Origin: Rhizobium sp. Root1334
Lineage (GTDB): Bacteria > Pseudomonadota > Alphaproteobacteria > Rhizobiales > Rhizobiaceae
Length of the DNA: 64,000 bases
NCBI RefSeq assembly: GCF_001426665.1
Contig: NZ_LMEY01000023.1
Location: 347,036 to 411,035, forward strand
Direction of reading: 5' to 3'
Under the pieces are notes generated by a model. That model saw only the letters and a program-made list of their open reading frames with translations, ran no database searches and had not been told where the DNA came from. The position numbers and the translations under genes were made by a program. Of the stretch, positions 53,154-62,395 are shown piece by piece; positions within the stretch are counted from its first letter, which is position 1; each line of letters begins with the position of its first letter.

Positions 53154-54257
53154 TTACTGTACGTTGGCGCCAACGACTGTATCCCAGCCCTTGGTGATGA
53201 CTTCCTTGTAGGCTTCCTGCTGTTCGAGCGTCGGGAATACGGCCTTTTCATAGGCAGCGGCCGGCGGCAGCTTGTCGAGCAGGTCCTGCGGGATCTTGTT
53301 GTTCTTGGCAAGATCATTGAAGCGGATCGGATGGCAATAGCCCTTCAGCCAGCCGAGCTGACCTTCGTCGGAATACAGGTATTCCATCCACAGCTTTGCA
53401 GCATTCGGATGCGGAGCGTAGGCCGAAATTGCCTGGACGTAGACGCCGGCAACAACGCCCGTAGCCGGGATGACGACGTCGACCGGCGGGTTGCCGGCGA
53501 GCGTGTCACGGTCGGACAGCGCATTGTAGTCCCAACGCAGGATGATCGGGGTGGTGCCCTGTGCGAGCGGAGCCGACTTACCGATGACCGGAACGAAATT
53601 GCCCTTGGCATTCAGTTCCTTGAAGAAGGCAAGACCTGCTTCGCCGGACTTGGCAACATCACCGCCGGCGCCCGAAAGGCCAGCTGCGAAAACGCCCGAG
53701 ATTGCCTGGTTGGCGGTGCGCGGGTCACCGGCCAGAGCCACCATGTTGGCATATTCCGGCTTCAGCAGGTCGGCCCAATCCTTCGGGCTTTCCTTGACGA
53801 GGTCCTTGTTCACTTCGAAGGCCATGACGCCGTAATAGTCGCCATACCAGTAACCTTCAGGATCCTTGGCTGTGTCCGGGATCGAATCCCAGGTTGCTAC
53901 CTTGTAAGGCTGGATCAGGCCTTCGGCCTTGGCGGACGGGCCGAACGAGAGACCGACGTCGATCACGTCAGGAGCCTGGTCGCCCTTGTTGTTCTTGTTG
54001 GCCTTGATGGCTTCGATTTCGTCACCCGAGCCGGCGTCCGGGTTGAGTTCGTTGACCTTCAGGCCGTACTTGGCCTTGAAGCCTTCGATGACGCCGCCGT
54101 AGCCGCACCAGTCGTGGGGCAGGGCGATGGTCGTCAGGGTGCCTTCTGCCTTGGCAGCGGCAATCAGTTCGGCGCTCGGTTCAGCGGCGGCGATGGCGGT
54201 CGATGCCATGACCATGGCGGTCGAAAGCGAAAGCAGGCGGCGCATGTGTGAAATCAC
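53154..54257 (-). CDS. Periplasmic substrate-binding protein (family 1/PotD-like)
   Basis: The 367-residue protein has a signal peptide (MRRLLSLSTAMVMASTAIAAA) and reads AEGTLTTIALPHDWCGYGG, GDQAPDVIDVGLSFG, WYGDYYGVMAFEVNKD, which fits the PotD/FbpA-type binding-protein fold. GTG 54257, seven bases after AGGAG, is the best start. It heads the ABC operon that ends at 50345. An RpiR-type regulator is encoded just upstream. Its solute is unknown; a polyamine or a small zwitterion is plausible. Confidence 0.87.
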   Translation of the reverse strand: MISHMRRLLSLSTAMVMASTAIAAAEPSAELIAAAKAEGTLTTIALPHDWCGYGGVIEGFKAKYGLKVNELNPDAGSGDEIEAIKANKNNKGDQAPDVIDVGLSFGPSAKAEGLIQPYKVATWDSIPDTAKDPEGYWYGDYYGVMAFEVNKDLVKESPKDWADLLKPEYANMVALAGDPRTANQAISGVFAAGLSGAGGDVAKSGEAGLAFFKELNAKGNFVPVIGKSAPLAQGTTPIILRWDYNALSDRDTLAGNPPVDVVIPATGVVAGVYVQAISAYAPHPNAAKLWMEYLYSDEGQLGWLKGYCHPIRFNDLAKNNKIPQDLLDKLPPAAAYEKAVFPTLEQQEAYKEVITKGWDTVVGANVQ

Positions 54258-54382
54258 TGGTCTTCTCCTTTGGGTTATTTCAGTCAACTTCGAGGAAGCT
54301 GATACTGGGGTCCGATGAAGCTTATGTGACAGGTGTTGTCTCCTTTGCGGCCAGACGTTCGCAGGCGGAACACCTTCATTTC

Positions 54383-54393
54383 ATTTTCAAAAT
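54383..54393. promoter_or_regulatory. AT-rich palindrome ATTTTCAAAAT upstream of the ABC operon
   Basis: ATTTT-C-AAAAT is a perfect 11-base palindrome in an AT-rich patch within the 240-base gap between the binding-protein gene and the RpiR gene. It resembles the A/T-rich, GAAA/TTTC-flanked sites bound by some RpiR regulators (TTTCATTTTCAAAATTT). The rest of the gap shows no gene. Confidence 0.4.
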
Positions 54394-54497
54394 TTACTTC
54401 CGCCTGGGTGCCGGCGTCACGTGTTTGTCTTGAATTGCGGATCGCGGCATCCCCGCACCGGTCAACCCGGCGCCACGCTCCGTAGGCACTTTCCCTC

Positions 54498-55355
54498 CTA
54501 AAGCGGCTTCCGAAAAAGCCTCGTTGAATCGAACAGCCCTTCGAGCGTTTTCATCCGGTCATGTGTCTCGTCCCAGATGGAACTCTGCACGGCTTCGATC
54601 AGCGCTTCGACGGCAAACAGGGTTACGACCGAGCTGTCCCAGGCCGAAGGCGCTTCGATCTGGATGCGAAAGACGCACCGCGCCGATTTGGCGATAGGCG
54701 AACTCCACTGGTCGGTGAACAGGATGATTTCCACGCCGCGTTCGCGGGCGATGCGCGACAGCGTTTCCATCTCCTGCTCGTAGCGGCGGATGTCGAACAT
54801 GATCAGGACATCGCCCTTTTTCATATCGAGCACGTAATGCGGCCAGGAGCTGGAATTGGAGGCGATCTGGGTGACGCCGGAGCGGATGACCTGAAGATGC
54901 GTGAAGAAATAGTCGGCAAGAGCGCGGGTGATGCGGCCGCCGACGAGATAGATATTGCGCTTGCGCTCGGCAATCATCGCGGCGGCGCCGTCGAAATCGG
55001 CGGTTTCCAGCTGCGCCAGCGTCTCGCGCAGATTGTTCATCGTCGCATCGGCGAAACGGTTGAGAATATGCGTGCCCGGCGCATTGGCGGCCCAGCGGTC
55101 ATGTTTGCTGATCGGATTTGAGATGGTTGCTTCGAGTTCCTGATGGAGGCGCGACTGGAAATCGGGAAATCCGCGGAAGCCGATCTTCTGCACCATGCGG
55201 GCGACCGTCGGCGTCGACACGCCGGCATTCTCGGCAACAGTCGTGATGCTGCCGAGTCCGGAGACCGGATAGTTGTCGAGAAGCGTCGCTGCCAACTGTT
55301 TTTCCGCGCGGGTGAGCACGGCAAAATGGGCGTTGATCACATCCGACACCGTCAT
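54498..55355 (-). CDS. RpiR-family regulator (HTH plus SIS domain)
   Basis: The 285-residue protein combines an N-terminal HTH_6 domain (LTRAEKQLAATLLDNYPVSG, NAGVSTPTVARMVQKIGFRGF) with a SIS sugar-isomerase-like domain (IYLVGGRITRALADYFFTHL; KGDVLIMFDIRRYEQEM). RpiR proteins sense phosphosugars or other metabolites. ATG 55355 is chosen; a TTG at 55376 after GGGGAT is in frame. It lies upstream of, and in the same direction as, the ABC operon and is divergent from the N-formylglutamate-amidohydrolase-like gene, either of which it may control. Confidence 0.87.
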   Translation of the reverse strand: MTVSDVINAHFAVLTRAEKQLAATLLDNYPVSGLGSITTVAENAGVSTPTVARMVQKIGFRGFPDFQSRLHQELEATISNPISKHDRWAANAPGTHILNRFADATMNNLRETLAQLETADFDGAAAMIAERKRNIYLVGGRITRALADYFFTHLQVIRSGVTQIASNSSSWPHYVLDMKKGDVLIMFDIRRYEQEMETLSRIARERGVEIILFTDQWSSPIAKSARCVFRIQIEAPSAWDSSVVTLFAVEALIEAVQSSIWDETHDRMKTLEGLFDSTRLFRKPL

Positions 55356-55498
55356 AGTGCCTGCGGTATTGGTCAAAATTCATCCCCTGGGCCGGTCTCT
55401 GCCAGCTTTGTGACAGAGTAAACATCGCTGTCACAATTCGAGTCAATTGATTTTTTGAAGAGATCGTTTCAGATTCCGATTGACACGAAAGAAAACGT

Positions 55499-55512
55499 GA
55501 AGAATTCTTTTC
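55499..55512. promoter_or_regulatory. Near-palindrome GAAGAATTCTTTTC
   Basis: The site is centred on AAGAATTCTT, a perfect 10-base palindrome, with GA and TTC flanks. It lies in the 251-base divergent region between the RpiR-type gene and the FGase-like gene. GAAA..TTTC-type palindromes are common RpiR targets, so this is a candidate operator. Confidence 0.45.
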
Positions 55513-55606
55513 AGTATCGGTAGTCGCCGGTGAATTGAGGAAAATCACCGGCCGTCCGCCATTTGCTTCCACGTCTGGTTTCAGGGGCTTTGAGCCTATC
55601 CGGGAT

Positions 55607-56413
55607 ATGCGTGGTGCCGATCAGGCAACCGGAAGGGGACCGGAGTTGACGGGACTTTTGACAGAGGCGGATGGATCGCCCGTAGCAGTGGAAAACCCGG
55701 AAGCGCTGAGCCCGGTCCTCCTGGTCTGTGAACACGCCTCCCGCCGCCTTCCGGAAAAGATGGGTTCGCTTGGGCTTTCCGAGGATGCTCTCAAAAGCCA
55801 TATCGCCTGGGATCCCGGCGCACTTGCTGTCGCACAGCTTTTGGTCAAAAGCCTCGACGCTGCATTGATCTACCAGCGTTTTTCCCGCCTGGTCTATGAT
55901 TGCAACCGTCCGCCGGAAGCGGAAGCGGCGATGCCGCCAGTCAGCGAAATCTTTGAAATACCCGGTAATGCAGCAATTTCACCAGCCGAGCGGCAGGCGC
56001 GAACGGACGCACTTTACGTGCCTTTCACCCGCACTCTCTCGGATTTTATCACCGCGCGAAAAGCTCAGGGCCGCGTGCCGGTTCTGGTGACGGTGCACAC
56101 GTTCACGCCAGTCTATCACGGCAAGCGGCGCGATGTCGAAATCGGCATCTTGCATGATGAGGATAGCCGGCTGGCGGATGCCATGCTGGCTGCTGCCGGA
56201 AAAACAACCCGTTATGCGGTACGCCGTAACGAGCCCTATGGACCGGCAGACGGTGTCACGCATACTCTGATCCAGCACGGCCTGAAGAACGGCCTGCTCA
56301 ACGTAATGGTCGAGATCCGCAACGATCTCGTTTCAAATGAAATCGGCCAAAAGGTCATGGCCGATTATCTGACGGGTATCCTGGACGAAAGCCTGGCTGC
56401 ACTGTCGCAATAA
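55607..56413 (+). CDS. N-formylglutamate amidohydrolase-family protein
   Basis: From ATG 55607 the protein has 268 residues. It has the FGase-family blocks LLVCEHASRRLPEKMG, HIAWDPGALAVAQLL, FSRLVYDCNRPPE, VTVHTFTPVYHGKRRDVEIGIL and VMVEIRNDLV. Histidine and glutamate residues in CEHAS, VHTF and VEIRND are the expected zinc ligands and base. Reference enzymes release formate from N-formylglutamate in histidine degradation; here no hut genes adjoin, so the substrate may be another N-acyl amino acid. TTG 55535 and TTG 55646 are other possible starts. It is followed after 113 bases by an APC permease. Confidence 0.8.
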   Translation: MRGADQATGRGPELTGLLTEADGSPVAVENPEALSPVLLVCEHASRRLPEKMGSLGLSEDALKSHIAWDPGALAVAQLLVKSLDAALIYQRFSRLVYDCNRPPEAEAAMPPVSEIFEIPGNAAISPAERQARTDALYVPFTRTLSDFITARKAQGRVPVLVTVHTFTPVYHGKRRDVEIGILHDEDSRLADAMLAAAGKTTRYAVRRNEPYGPADGVTHTLIQHGLKNGLLNVMVEIRNDLVSNEIGQKVMADYLTGILDESLAALSQ

Positions 56414-56526
56414 AAAGACCTGGGGAGCGGCATGTCCGCGGAGACTGGTCCATGGACTTCCATGGGCGGACTGGCATTTCGGCATCCGGCAATACCGCTG
56501 GAAGCTGGCTGATACAGGGGAAAAAC

Positions 56527-58074
56527 ATGTCAGACTATTCAGATACCGATAAACATGAGGACATGAAGGTCCTCCATTCGATGGGCTATGCGCAAGAACT
56601 CGAACGGCGCATGAGCTCTTTCTCGAACTTCGCCGTTTCTTTCTCGATCATCTGCATTCTTTCCGGCGGCATCAACTCGCTTGCCCAGGCAACCTCGGGT
56701 GCGGGCGGTGCTGCGATCGGCATCGGCTGGCCGCTGGGTTGCTTCGTTTCTCTCGTCTTCGCCGTCGCCATGGCGCAGATCAGCTCCGCCTATCCGACGG
56801 CCGGCGGCCTTTATCACTGGGGCTCCATCCTCGGCAACCGTTTCACCGGCTGGGTTACCGCCTGGTTCAACCTGCTCGGCCTCGTCACGGTTCTCGGCGC
56901 TATCAATGTCGGCACCTATTACTTTTTCATGGGTTCGTTCGGCACGCCGTATTTCGGCCTGGAAGACACCACGACAGTCCGTATCCTCTTCCTGGTAGTG
57001 ATCACCGGCGCTCAGGCAATCGTCAACCACATGGGCATCGGCTTGACGGCCAAGCTCACGGACTTCTCCGGCTACCTGATCTTTGCAACGGCGATCGCGC
57101 TTTCGGTCGTATGCCTTGCCGCAGCGGACACCTATGAGTTCGGCCGCCTGTTCACGTTCTCCAACTATTCGGGCGAAGCCGGCGGCAATGTCTGGCCGGC
57201 AACTTCGGGCACCTGGGTCTTCCTGCTCGGCTTGCTTCTGCCGATCTATACGATCACCGGCTATGACGCTTCCGCCCATACGTCGGAAGAAACCGTCAAG
57301 GCGGCAACGTCTGTTCCGCGCGGCATGGTTTCCTCGGTTCTGTGGTCGGCACTGTTCGGCTATATCATGCTGTGCAGCTTCGTTTTGCTGCTCCCCAGCA
57401 TGGACGAGGCCGCCAAGCAGGGCTGGAACGTGTTCTTCTGGGCGATGACCGAGCAGGTCAATCCGGTCATCAAGGACATTCTCTATCTCGCCATCCTGGT
57501 CAGCCAATGGCTGTGCGGTCTGGCAACGGTGACATCGGTTTCCCGCATGATCTTCGCGTTCTCGCGTGATGGCGGCCTGCCGGCATCGAAGGCTCTGGCA
57601 AAGGTTAGCCCGACCTACCGTACACCGGTAGCTGCGATCTGGACTGGATCGATCCTTGCCGTACTGTTCGTCTGGGGCTCGTCGCTCGTAACGATCGGCG
57701 AGACGCCGGTTTACACGATCGTCGTATCCTGCACGGTCATCTTCCTGTTCTTCTCCTTCGCGATCCCGATCACGCTGGGTCTGTTTGCCTGGGGTACGTC
57801 GAAGTGGGACAAGATGGGCCCGTGGAACCTCGGTGAAGGCGTTTTCAAGCTGTTTGCCGTTCTGACGATCCTGGCGATGATCCTGATCTTTGTGCTCGGC
57901 GTCCAGCCTCCGAATGATCCGGCTCTCTATGTGACCGTCGGCTTCCTGGTCCTGACCGGCATCGTCTGGTTCGGCTTTGAAAGCCGCCGTTTCAAAGGCC
58001 CGCCGATCGGCGACGAAGTTGCGCACCGCGCAGCTGAAATCGCGGCTGCCGAAAAGGCCGTTGGGCAGAAGTGA
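56527..58074 (+). CDS. APC-superfamily amino acid/amine permease
   Basis: The 515-residue membrane protein has about twelve helices, beginning MSSFSNFAVSFSIICILSGG and containing SAYPTAGGLYHWGSILG, VNHMGIGLTAKLTDFSGYLI and GYDASAHTSEETVKAATSVP, blocks typical of the ACT/GABA-permease branch of the APC superfamily. It imports amino acids, GABA, choline or polyamines by cation symport. The start at 56527 follows GGGG. Its place before a glutamine-synthetase-like ligase and aldehyde dehydrogenase suggests import of the amine they act on. Confidence 0.9.
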   Translation: MSDYSDTDKHEDMKVLHSMGYAQELERRMSSFSNFAVSFSIICILSGGINSLAQATSGAGGAAIGIGWPLGCFVSLVFAVAMAQISSAYPTAGGLYHWGSILGNRFTGWVTAWFNLLGLVTVLGAINVGTYYFFMGSFGTPYFGLEDTTTVRILFLVVITGAQAIVNHMGIGLTAKLTDFSGYLIFATAIALSVVCLAAADTYEFGRLFTFSNYSGEAGGNVWPATSGTWVFLLGLLLPIYTITGYDASAHTSEETVKAATSVPRGMVSSVLWSALFGYIMLCSFVLLLPSMDEAAKQGWNVFFWAMTEQVNPVIKDILYLAILVSQWLCGLATVTSVSRMIFAFSRDGGLPASKALAKVSPTYRTPVAAIWTGSILAVLFVWGSSLVTIGETPVYTIVVSCTVIFLFFSFAIPITLGLFAWGTSKWDKMGPWNLGEGVFKLFAVLTILAMILIFVLGVQPPNDPALYVTVGFLVLTGIVWFGFESRRFKGPPIGDEVAHRAAEIAAAEKAVGQK

Positions 58075-58089
58075 TCCGCTAAAGACAGA

Positions 58090-58116
58090 GTGGAAGCCGC
58101 GTTCCGCGGCTTCCAC
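58090..58116 (+). other. Perfect 12-bp hairpin between permease and ligase genes
   Basis: GTGGAAGCCGCG (58090-58101) and CGCGGCTTCCAC (58105-58116) enclose TTC. No T tract follows on either strand, so it may act as an mRNA stabiliser or processing site instead of a terminator. A 10-base direct repeat CCACGAGACG overlaps its right arm (58113-58122 and 58124-58133). Confidence 0.55.
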
Positions 58117-58178
58117 GAGACGTCCACGAGACGCAGCCACGCAAGGCCGCGTTACGATCAAGCACGGGATTTTTTGCA

Positions 58179-59549
58179 ATGAGCGCGAGCTATTCGTTTG
58201 AAGACTTGAAGAAGGATGTTGCCGAAGGCCGCATCGATACGGTTCTGGCCTGCCAGGTCGATATGCAGGGACGCCTGATGGGCAAGCGCTTTCACGCGCA
58301 GTTTTTCGTCGATAGCGCCTGGGAAGAGACCCACAGCTGCAACTACCTGTTGGCGACCGACCTCGAGATGGAAACGGTCAACGGATACAAGTCGACGAGC
58401 TGGGAGAGCGGCTACGGCGATTATACGATGAAACCCGACCTCTCGACGCTTCGCCGCATTCCATGGCTCGAAGGCACGGCGCTGGTTCTCTGCGACATGC
58501 TCGACCATCATACCCACAAGGAAGTGCCGCATTCGCCGCGCGCCATCCTCAAGCGCCAGATCGCCCGCCTTGAAGCCATGGGCCTCAAGGCTTTCATGGC
58601 GACCGAACTTGAATTCTTCCTGTTCGACCAGACCTATGACGCAGCACGCGAAAGCGGCTACCGCAACCTGAAGCTCGCCAGTGGCTACAACGAAGACTAC
58701 CACATCTTCCAGACCACCAAGGAAGAGGACGTCATGCGGGCGATCCGCAACGGCCTGCAGGGCGCCGGCATTCCCGTTGAAAATTCCAAGGGCGAGGCAT
58801 CGGCCGGCCAGGAGGAAATCAACGTGCGCTACGCCGATGCACTGACCATGGCGGACCGGCATGTGATCATCAAGAACGGTTGCAAGGAAATCGCCTGGAG
58901 CAAGGGCAAGGCGATCACCTTCCTTGCCAAGTGGAATTACAATGCCGCCGGCTCATCCTCGCATATCCACCAGTCGCTCTGGAGCGCCGACGGCAAGACA
59001 CCGCACTTTTTCGACAAGGAGGCCAAATACGGCATGTCGGAAACGATGCGCCACTACGTCGCCGGCCTTCTGACCCATGCCAGCGAAATCACCTATTTCC
59101 TCGCACCCTACATCAATTCCTACAAGCGCTTCATGGCGGGCACGTTTGCGCCGACCAAGGCCGTCTGGTCGAAGGACAACCGCACAGCCGGTTATCGTCT
59201 TTGCGGCGAAGGCACCAAGGCAATCCGTATCGAATGCCGCGTCGGCGGCTCCGATATCAACCCTTACCTCGCCATGGCGGCACTGATTGCGGCCGGTATC
59301 GCCGGGATCGAGGGCAAGATGGAACTTGAGGCACCGTTCGTCGGTGACGCCTATGGCGGCAAGAATATCCGCGAAATTCCGGGTACGTTGCGGGATGCGA
59401 CGCGCGCGATGAATTCGTCGAAGATGTTGCTTGATGCCTTTGGCGAGGATGTTATCGAACATTACACGCGCGCTGCCGAATGGGAGCAGGAAGAATATGA
59501 CCGCCGCGTCACGGATTGGGAGGTGGCACGCGGTTTCGAGCGGGCGTAA
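58179..59549 (+). CDS. Glutamine-synthetase-family gamma-glutamylamine ligase (PuuA-like)
   Basis: A 456-residue GS-fold ligase: VDMQGRLMGKRFHAQFFVD at the N-terminus, catalytic metal-binding ATELEFFLFDQT, GQEEINVRYADALTMAD, KWNYNAAGSSSHIHQSLW and the ATP/ammonia region GGSDINPYLAMAALIAAG. The short N-terminus and the GSSSHIHQS variant are seen in PuuA-type ligases, which attach glutamate to an amine using ATP. With the following aldehyde and alcohol dehydrogenases it may start gamma-glutamylation of a short amine or aminoalcohol. True glutamine synthetase activity is unlikely. Confidence 0.87.
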   Translation: MSASYSFEDLKKDVAEGRIDTVLACQVDMQGRLMGKRFHAQFFVDSAWEETHSCNYLLATDLEMETVNGYKSTSWESGYGDYTMKPDLSTLRRIPWLEGTALVLCDMLDHHTHKEVPHSPRAILKRQIARLEAMGLKAFMATELEFFLFDQTYDAARESGYRNLKLASGYNEDYHIFQTTKEEDVMRAIRNGLQGAGIPVENSKGEASAGQEEINVRYADALTMADRHVIIKNGCKEIAWSKGKAITFLAKWNYNAAGSSSHIHQSLWSADGKTPHFFDKEAKYGMSETMRHYVAGLLTHASEITYFLAPYINSYKRFMAGTFAPTKAVWSKDNRTAGYRLCGEGTKAIRIECRVGGSDINPYLAMAALIAAGIAGIEGKMELEAPFVGDAYGGKNIREIPGTLRDATRAMNSSKMLLDAFGEDVIEHYTRAAEWEQEEYDRRVTDWEVARGFERA

Positions 59550-59649
59550 GGCCTTATTTCGGGTGTAGTCGCACTCTATCTGCCACGGGCAGGCCAGCGG
59601 CCGGTCCGTGGCATCCAATATTTTCAAAGCCTAAAACAGGAAGATGATC

Positions 59650-61029
59650 ATGACCATGATCCAATGCATTTCCCCGGTGAACGGGGAGGTTTACGCGGAG
59701 CGGCCGGCGGTTGACGCCGTTGCCGCATCCGCCGCCGTTGCGCGGGCGCGGATCGCGCAGAAAAGCTGGTCCAAGCGGCCGGTCGAGGACCGCGTCAAGC
59801 TGGTGCTGGCCGGTGTTGCACGCCTCAACGAGATGGTCGACGAGGTCGTGCCTGAGCTTGCCTGGCAGATGGGGCGTCCGATCCGCTACGGCGGCGAGTT
59901 CCGCGGCTTCAACGAGCGTTCCAACTATGTGGCAACGATCGCCGCCGATGCCCTGGCGCCAATCATTGTCGAGGACAGCGCCAATTTCGAGCGCCGGATC
60001 GAACGGGTCGCCCATGGCGTGGTGTTCGTTATCGCACCGTGGAATTATCCCTATATGACCGCGATCAACACGGTTGCTCCGGCGCTGATGGCGGGTAATA
60101 CCGTGATCATCAAGCATGCCAGCCAGACTATCCTGGTCGGTGAGCGCATGGTGCGCGCCTTTGTCGAGGCCGGTGTTCCGGAAGATGTGTTCCAGAACAT
60201 CTTCCTCGATCACGCAACGACGTCGCAGCTGATCGCGGCCAAGAGCTTTGATTTCGTTAACTTCACCGGTTCGGTTGAAGGTGGGCGGTCGATCGAGCGG
60301 GCGGCCGCTGGCACTTTCACCGGGCTTGGCCTCGAACTCGGCGGCAAGGACCCGGGTTACGTCATGGAAGACGCGGATCTCGATGCGGCCGTCGATACGC
60401 TGATGGACGGCGCGATGTTCAACTCCGGACAGTGCTGCTGCGGTATCGAGCGCATCTATGTCAACGAGAACCTCTATGACGATTTCGTCGAGAAGGCTGT
60501 CGCCTTTGCCTCGGCCTACAAGCTTGGCAATCCGCTGGAGCAGGAAACCTCTCTCGGGCCGATGGCGCACAAGCGCTTCGCTGCCGAAGTACGCTCGCAG
60601 ACCGCCGAAGCCATCGCCAAAGGCGCCAAGGCTCTGGTCGATCCGAAGCTGTTTCCGCAGGATGATGGCGGCGCTTATCTTGCCCCGCAGGTTCTGGTCG
60701 ATGTCGACCACTCGATGAAGGTGATGACCGAAGAGAGCTTTGGCCCCGTCGTCGGCATCATGAAGGTGAAGAACGACGCTGAAGCGCTGGCCTTCATGAA
60801 CGATTGCAAATACGGCCTGACTACGTCGCTCTGGACCAAGGACCCGGAACGTGCTGCCCGGATCGGTAACGATCTTGAGACTGGTACCGTGTTCATGAAC
60901 CGCGCCGACTACCTCGATCCGGCGCTATGCTGGACCGGCGTCAAGGAAACTGGCCGCGGCGGTTCGCTCTCGGTTATCGGTTTCCAGAACCTGACCCGCC
61001 CGAAATCCTACCATTTGAAGAAAGCCTGA
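59650..61029 (+). CDS. Aldehyde dehydrogenase
   Basis: About 459 residues. Cofactor motif APWNYPYMTAINTV, general base in LELGGKDPGY, and the catalytic region FNSGQCCCGIERIY with a Cys triplet at about residues 262-264. It oxidises an aldehyde with NAD(P). AGGAAG directly abuts the ATG at 59644, so the ATG at 59650 (six bases spacing) is preferred; 59656 is also possible. In the cluster it would oxidise a gamma-glutamyl aminoaldehyde or the product of the neighbouring alcohol dehydrogenase. PuuC-like function is plausible. Confidence 0.88.
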   Translation: MTMIQCISPVNGEVYAERPAVDAVAASAAVARARIAQKSWSKRPVEDRVKLVLAGVARLNEMVDEVVPELAWQMGRPIRYGGEFRGFNERSNYVATIAADALAPIIVEDSANFERRIERVAHGVVFVIAPWNYPYMTAINTVAPALMAGNTVIIKHASQTILVGERMVRAFVEAGVPEDVFQNIFLDHATTSQLIAAKSFDFVNFTGSVEGGRSIERAAAGTFTGLGLELGGKDPGYVMEDADLDAAVDTLMDGAMFNSGQCCCGIERIYVNENLYDDFVEKAVAFASAYKLGNPLEQETSLGPMAHKRFAAEVRSQTAEAIAKGAKALVDPKLFPQDDGGAYLAPQVLVDVDHSMKVMTEESFGPVVGIMKVKNDAEALAFMNDCKYGLTTSLWTKDPERAARIGNDLETGTVFMNRADYLDPALCWTGVKETGRGGSLSVIGFQNLTRPKSYHLKKA

Positions 61030-61032
61030 ACG

Positions 61033-62178
61033 ATGACCATTACAGCCAACTGGAGCTACCCGACATCCATCAAGTTTGGGGCAGGGCGGATCAAGGAGCT
61101 TGCCGACCATTGCAAGGCGCTCGGCATCAAGAAGCCGCTTCTGGTCACCGACCGTGGCCTTGCACCGATGCCGATCACCCAGAACGCGCTCGATATCCTT
61201 GAGGCTGCCGGTCTTGGCCGCGCGCTGTTTGCCGATGTCGACAGCAATCCGACCGACGTCAATCTCGATGCCGGCGTAAAAGCCTTCAAGGCTGGCGGCC
61301 ATGACGGTGTCATCGCTTTCGGTGGCGGTTCTGGCCTTGACCTTGGCAAGTGCGTCGCCTTCATGGCTGGGCAGAGCCGTCCGGTCTGGGACTTCGAGGA
61401 TGTCGGCGACTGGTGGACCCGCGCCAGCGTCGAGGGCATTGCGCCGATCATCGCCGTGCCGACGACGGCCGGTACCGGTTCGGAAGTCGGCCGCGCCTCG
61501 GTCATCACCAATTCAGAAACCCACACGAAGAAGGTAATCTTCCATCCGAAGTTCCTGCCAGCGGTGACGATCTGCGACCCGGAACTGACAGTCGGCATGC
61601 CGACGGTGATCACCGCCGGTACTGGCATGGACGCATTCGCGCATTGCCTGGAAGCCTATTCCTCGCCGTTCTACCATCCGATGTCGGCCGGTATCGCGCT
61701 GGAAGGTCTGCGCCTCGTCAAGGAATATCTACCGCGCGCCTATAAGGATGGCACGGATATCGAAGCCCGCGCCAACATGATGTCGGCGGCTGCCATGGGC
61801 GCCGTCGCCTTCCAGAAGGGGCTCGGCGCCATCCATTCGCTGTCGCATCCGGTCGGCGCCATCTACAACACCCACCACGGCATGACCAATGCCGTCGTCA
61901 TGCCGCCGGTGCTGCGCTTCAACCGTCCGGCGATCGAAGGCAAGATCGGCTTGGCGGCCGCCTATCTCGGCATTTCCGGCGGGTTCGACGGGTTCTATGA
62001 TTATGTGCTGAAGCTGCGCGAAGACCTCGGCGTGCCGGACAAGCTGTCGGCGTTGGGCGTCGGCACAGACCGTATCGACGAAATGGCAGCGATGGCGATC
62101 GTCGACCCGACGGCCGGTGGCAATCCGGTCGAGTTGACACTCGATGCTGCCAAGAAGCTTTTCCGCGACTGCATTTAA
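61033..62178 (+). CDS. Iron-containing alcohol dehydrogenase
   Basis: The 381-residue protein belongs to the group III Fe-ADH family: IAFGGGSGLDLGKCVAF (NAD binding), VPTTAGTGSEVGRASVI, GMDAFAHCLEAYSS and HSLSHPVGAIYNTHHGMTNAVVMP (in parts: HSLSHPVGAIYNTHHG, MTNAVVMP) holding metal-binding histidines. It starts three bases after the aldehyde dehydrogenase stop. Together with that enzyme it suggests the amine substrate carries an alcohol function that is oxidised to the acid. A strong terminator follows. Confidence 0.9.
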   Translation: MTITANWSYPTSIKFGAGRIKELADHCKALGIKKPLLVTDRGLAPMPITQNALDILEAAGLGRALFADVDSNPTDVNLDAGVKAFKAGGHDGVIAFGGGSGLDLGKCVAFMAGQSRPVWDFEDVGDWWTRASVEGIAPIIAVPTTAGTGSEVGRASVITNSETHTKKVIFHPKFLPAVTICDPELTVGMPTVITAGTGMDAFAHCLEAYSSPFYHPMSAGIALEGLRLVKEYLPRAYKDGTDIEARANMMSAAAMGAVAFQKGLGAIHSLSHPVGAIYNTHHGMTNAVVMPPVLRFNRPAIEGKIGLAAAYLGISGGFDGFYDYVLKLREDLGVPDKLSALGVGTDRIDEMAAMAIVDPTAGGNPVELTLDAAKKLFRDCI

Positions 62179-62201
62179 CGTCGATAGCATTGTTCCTGAG
62201 G

Positions 62202-62235
62202 AGCCCGGAAAACCTTTGTTTTCCGGGCTTTTTTC
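62202..62235 (+). terminator. Intrinsic terminator after the Fe-ADH gene
   Basis: AGCCCGGAAAAC (62202-62213) and GTTTTCCGGGCT (62218-62229) pair perfectly around CTTT, followed by TTTTTTC. It closes the amine-catabolism operon 24 bases after the stop codon. Confidence 0.92.
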
Positions 62236-62395
62236 ATGTCCGGGAGGCTTGATCTTGGCCGGGTAGTTAATTCGAGGGAGGGCGCATTCAGTCTTTGTTA
62301 ACCACGATCTGAAAGGTTTGGTTAATCGAAGCGCGATGCGATTTGCGCTCCCCGAGAGCCATGCAGCGGCTCTGACTTTTCAGACAGGAACGGAC

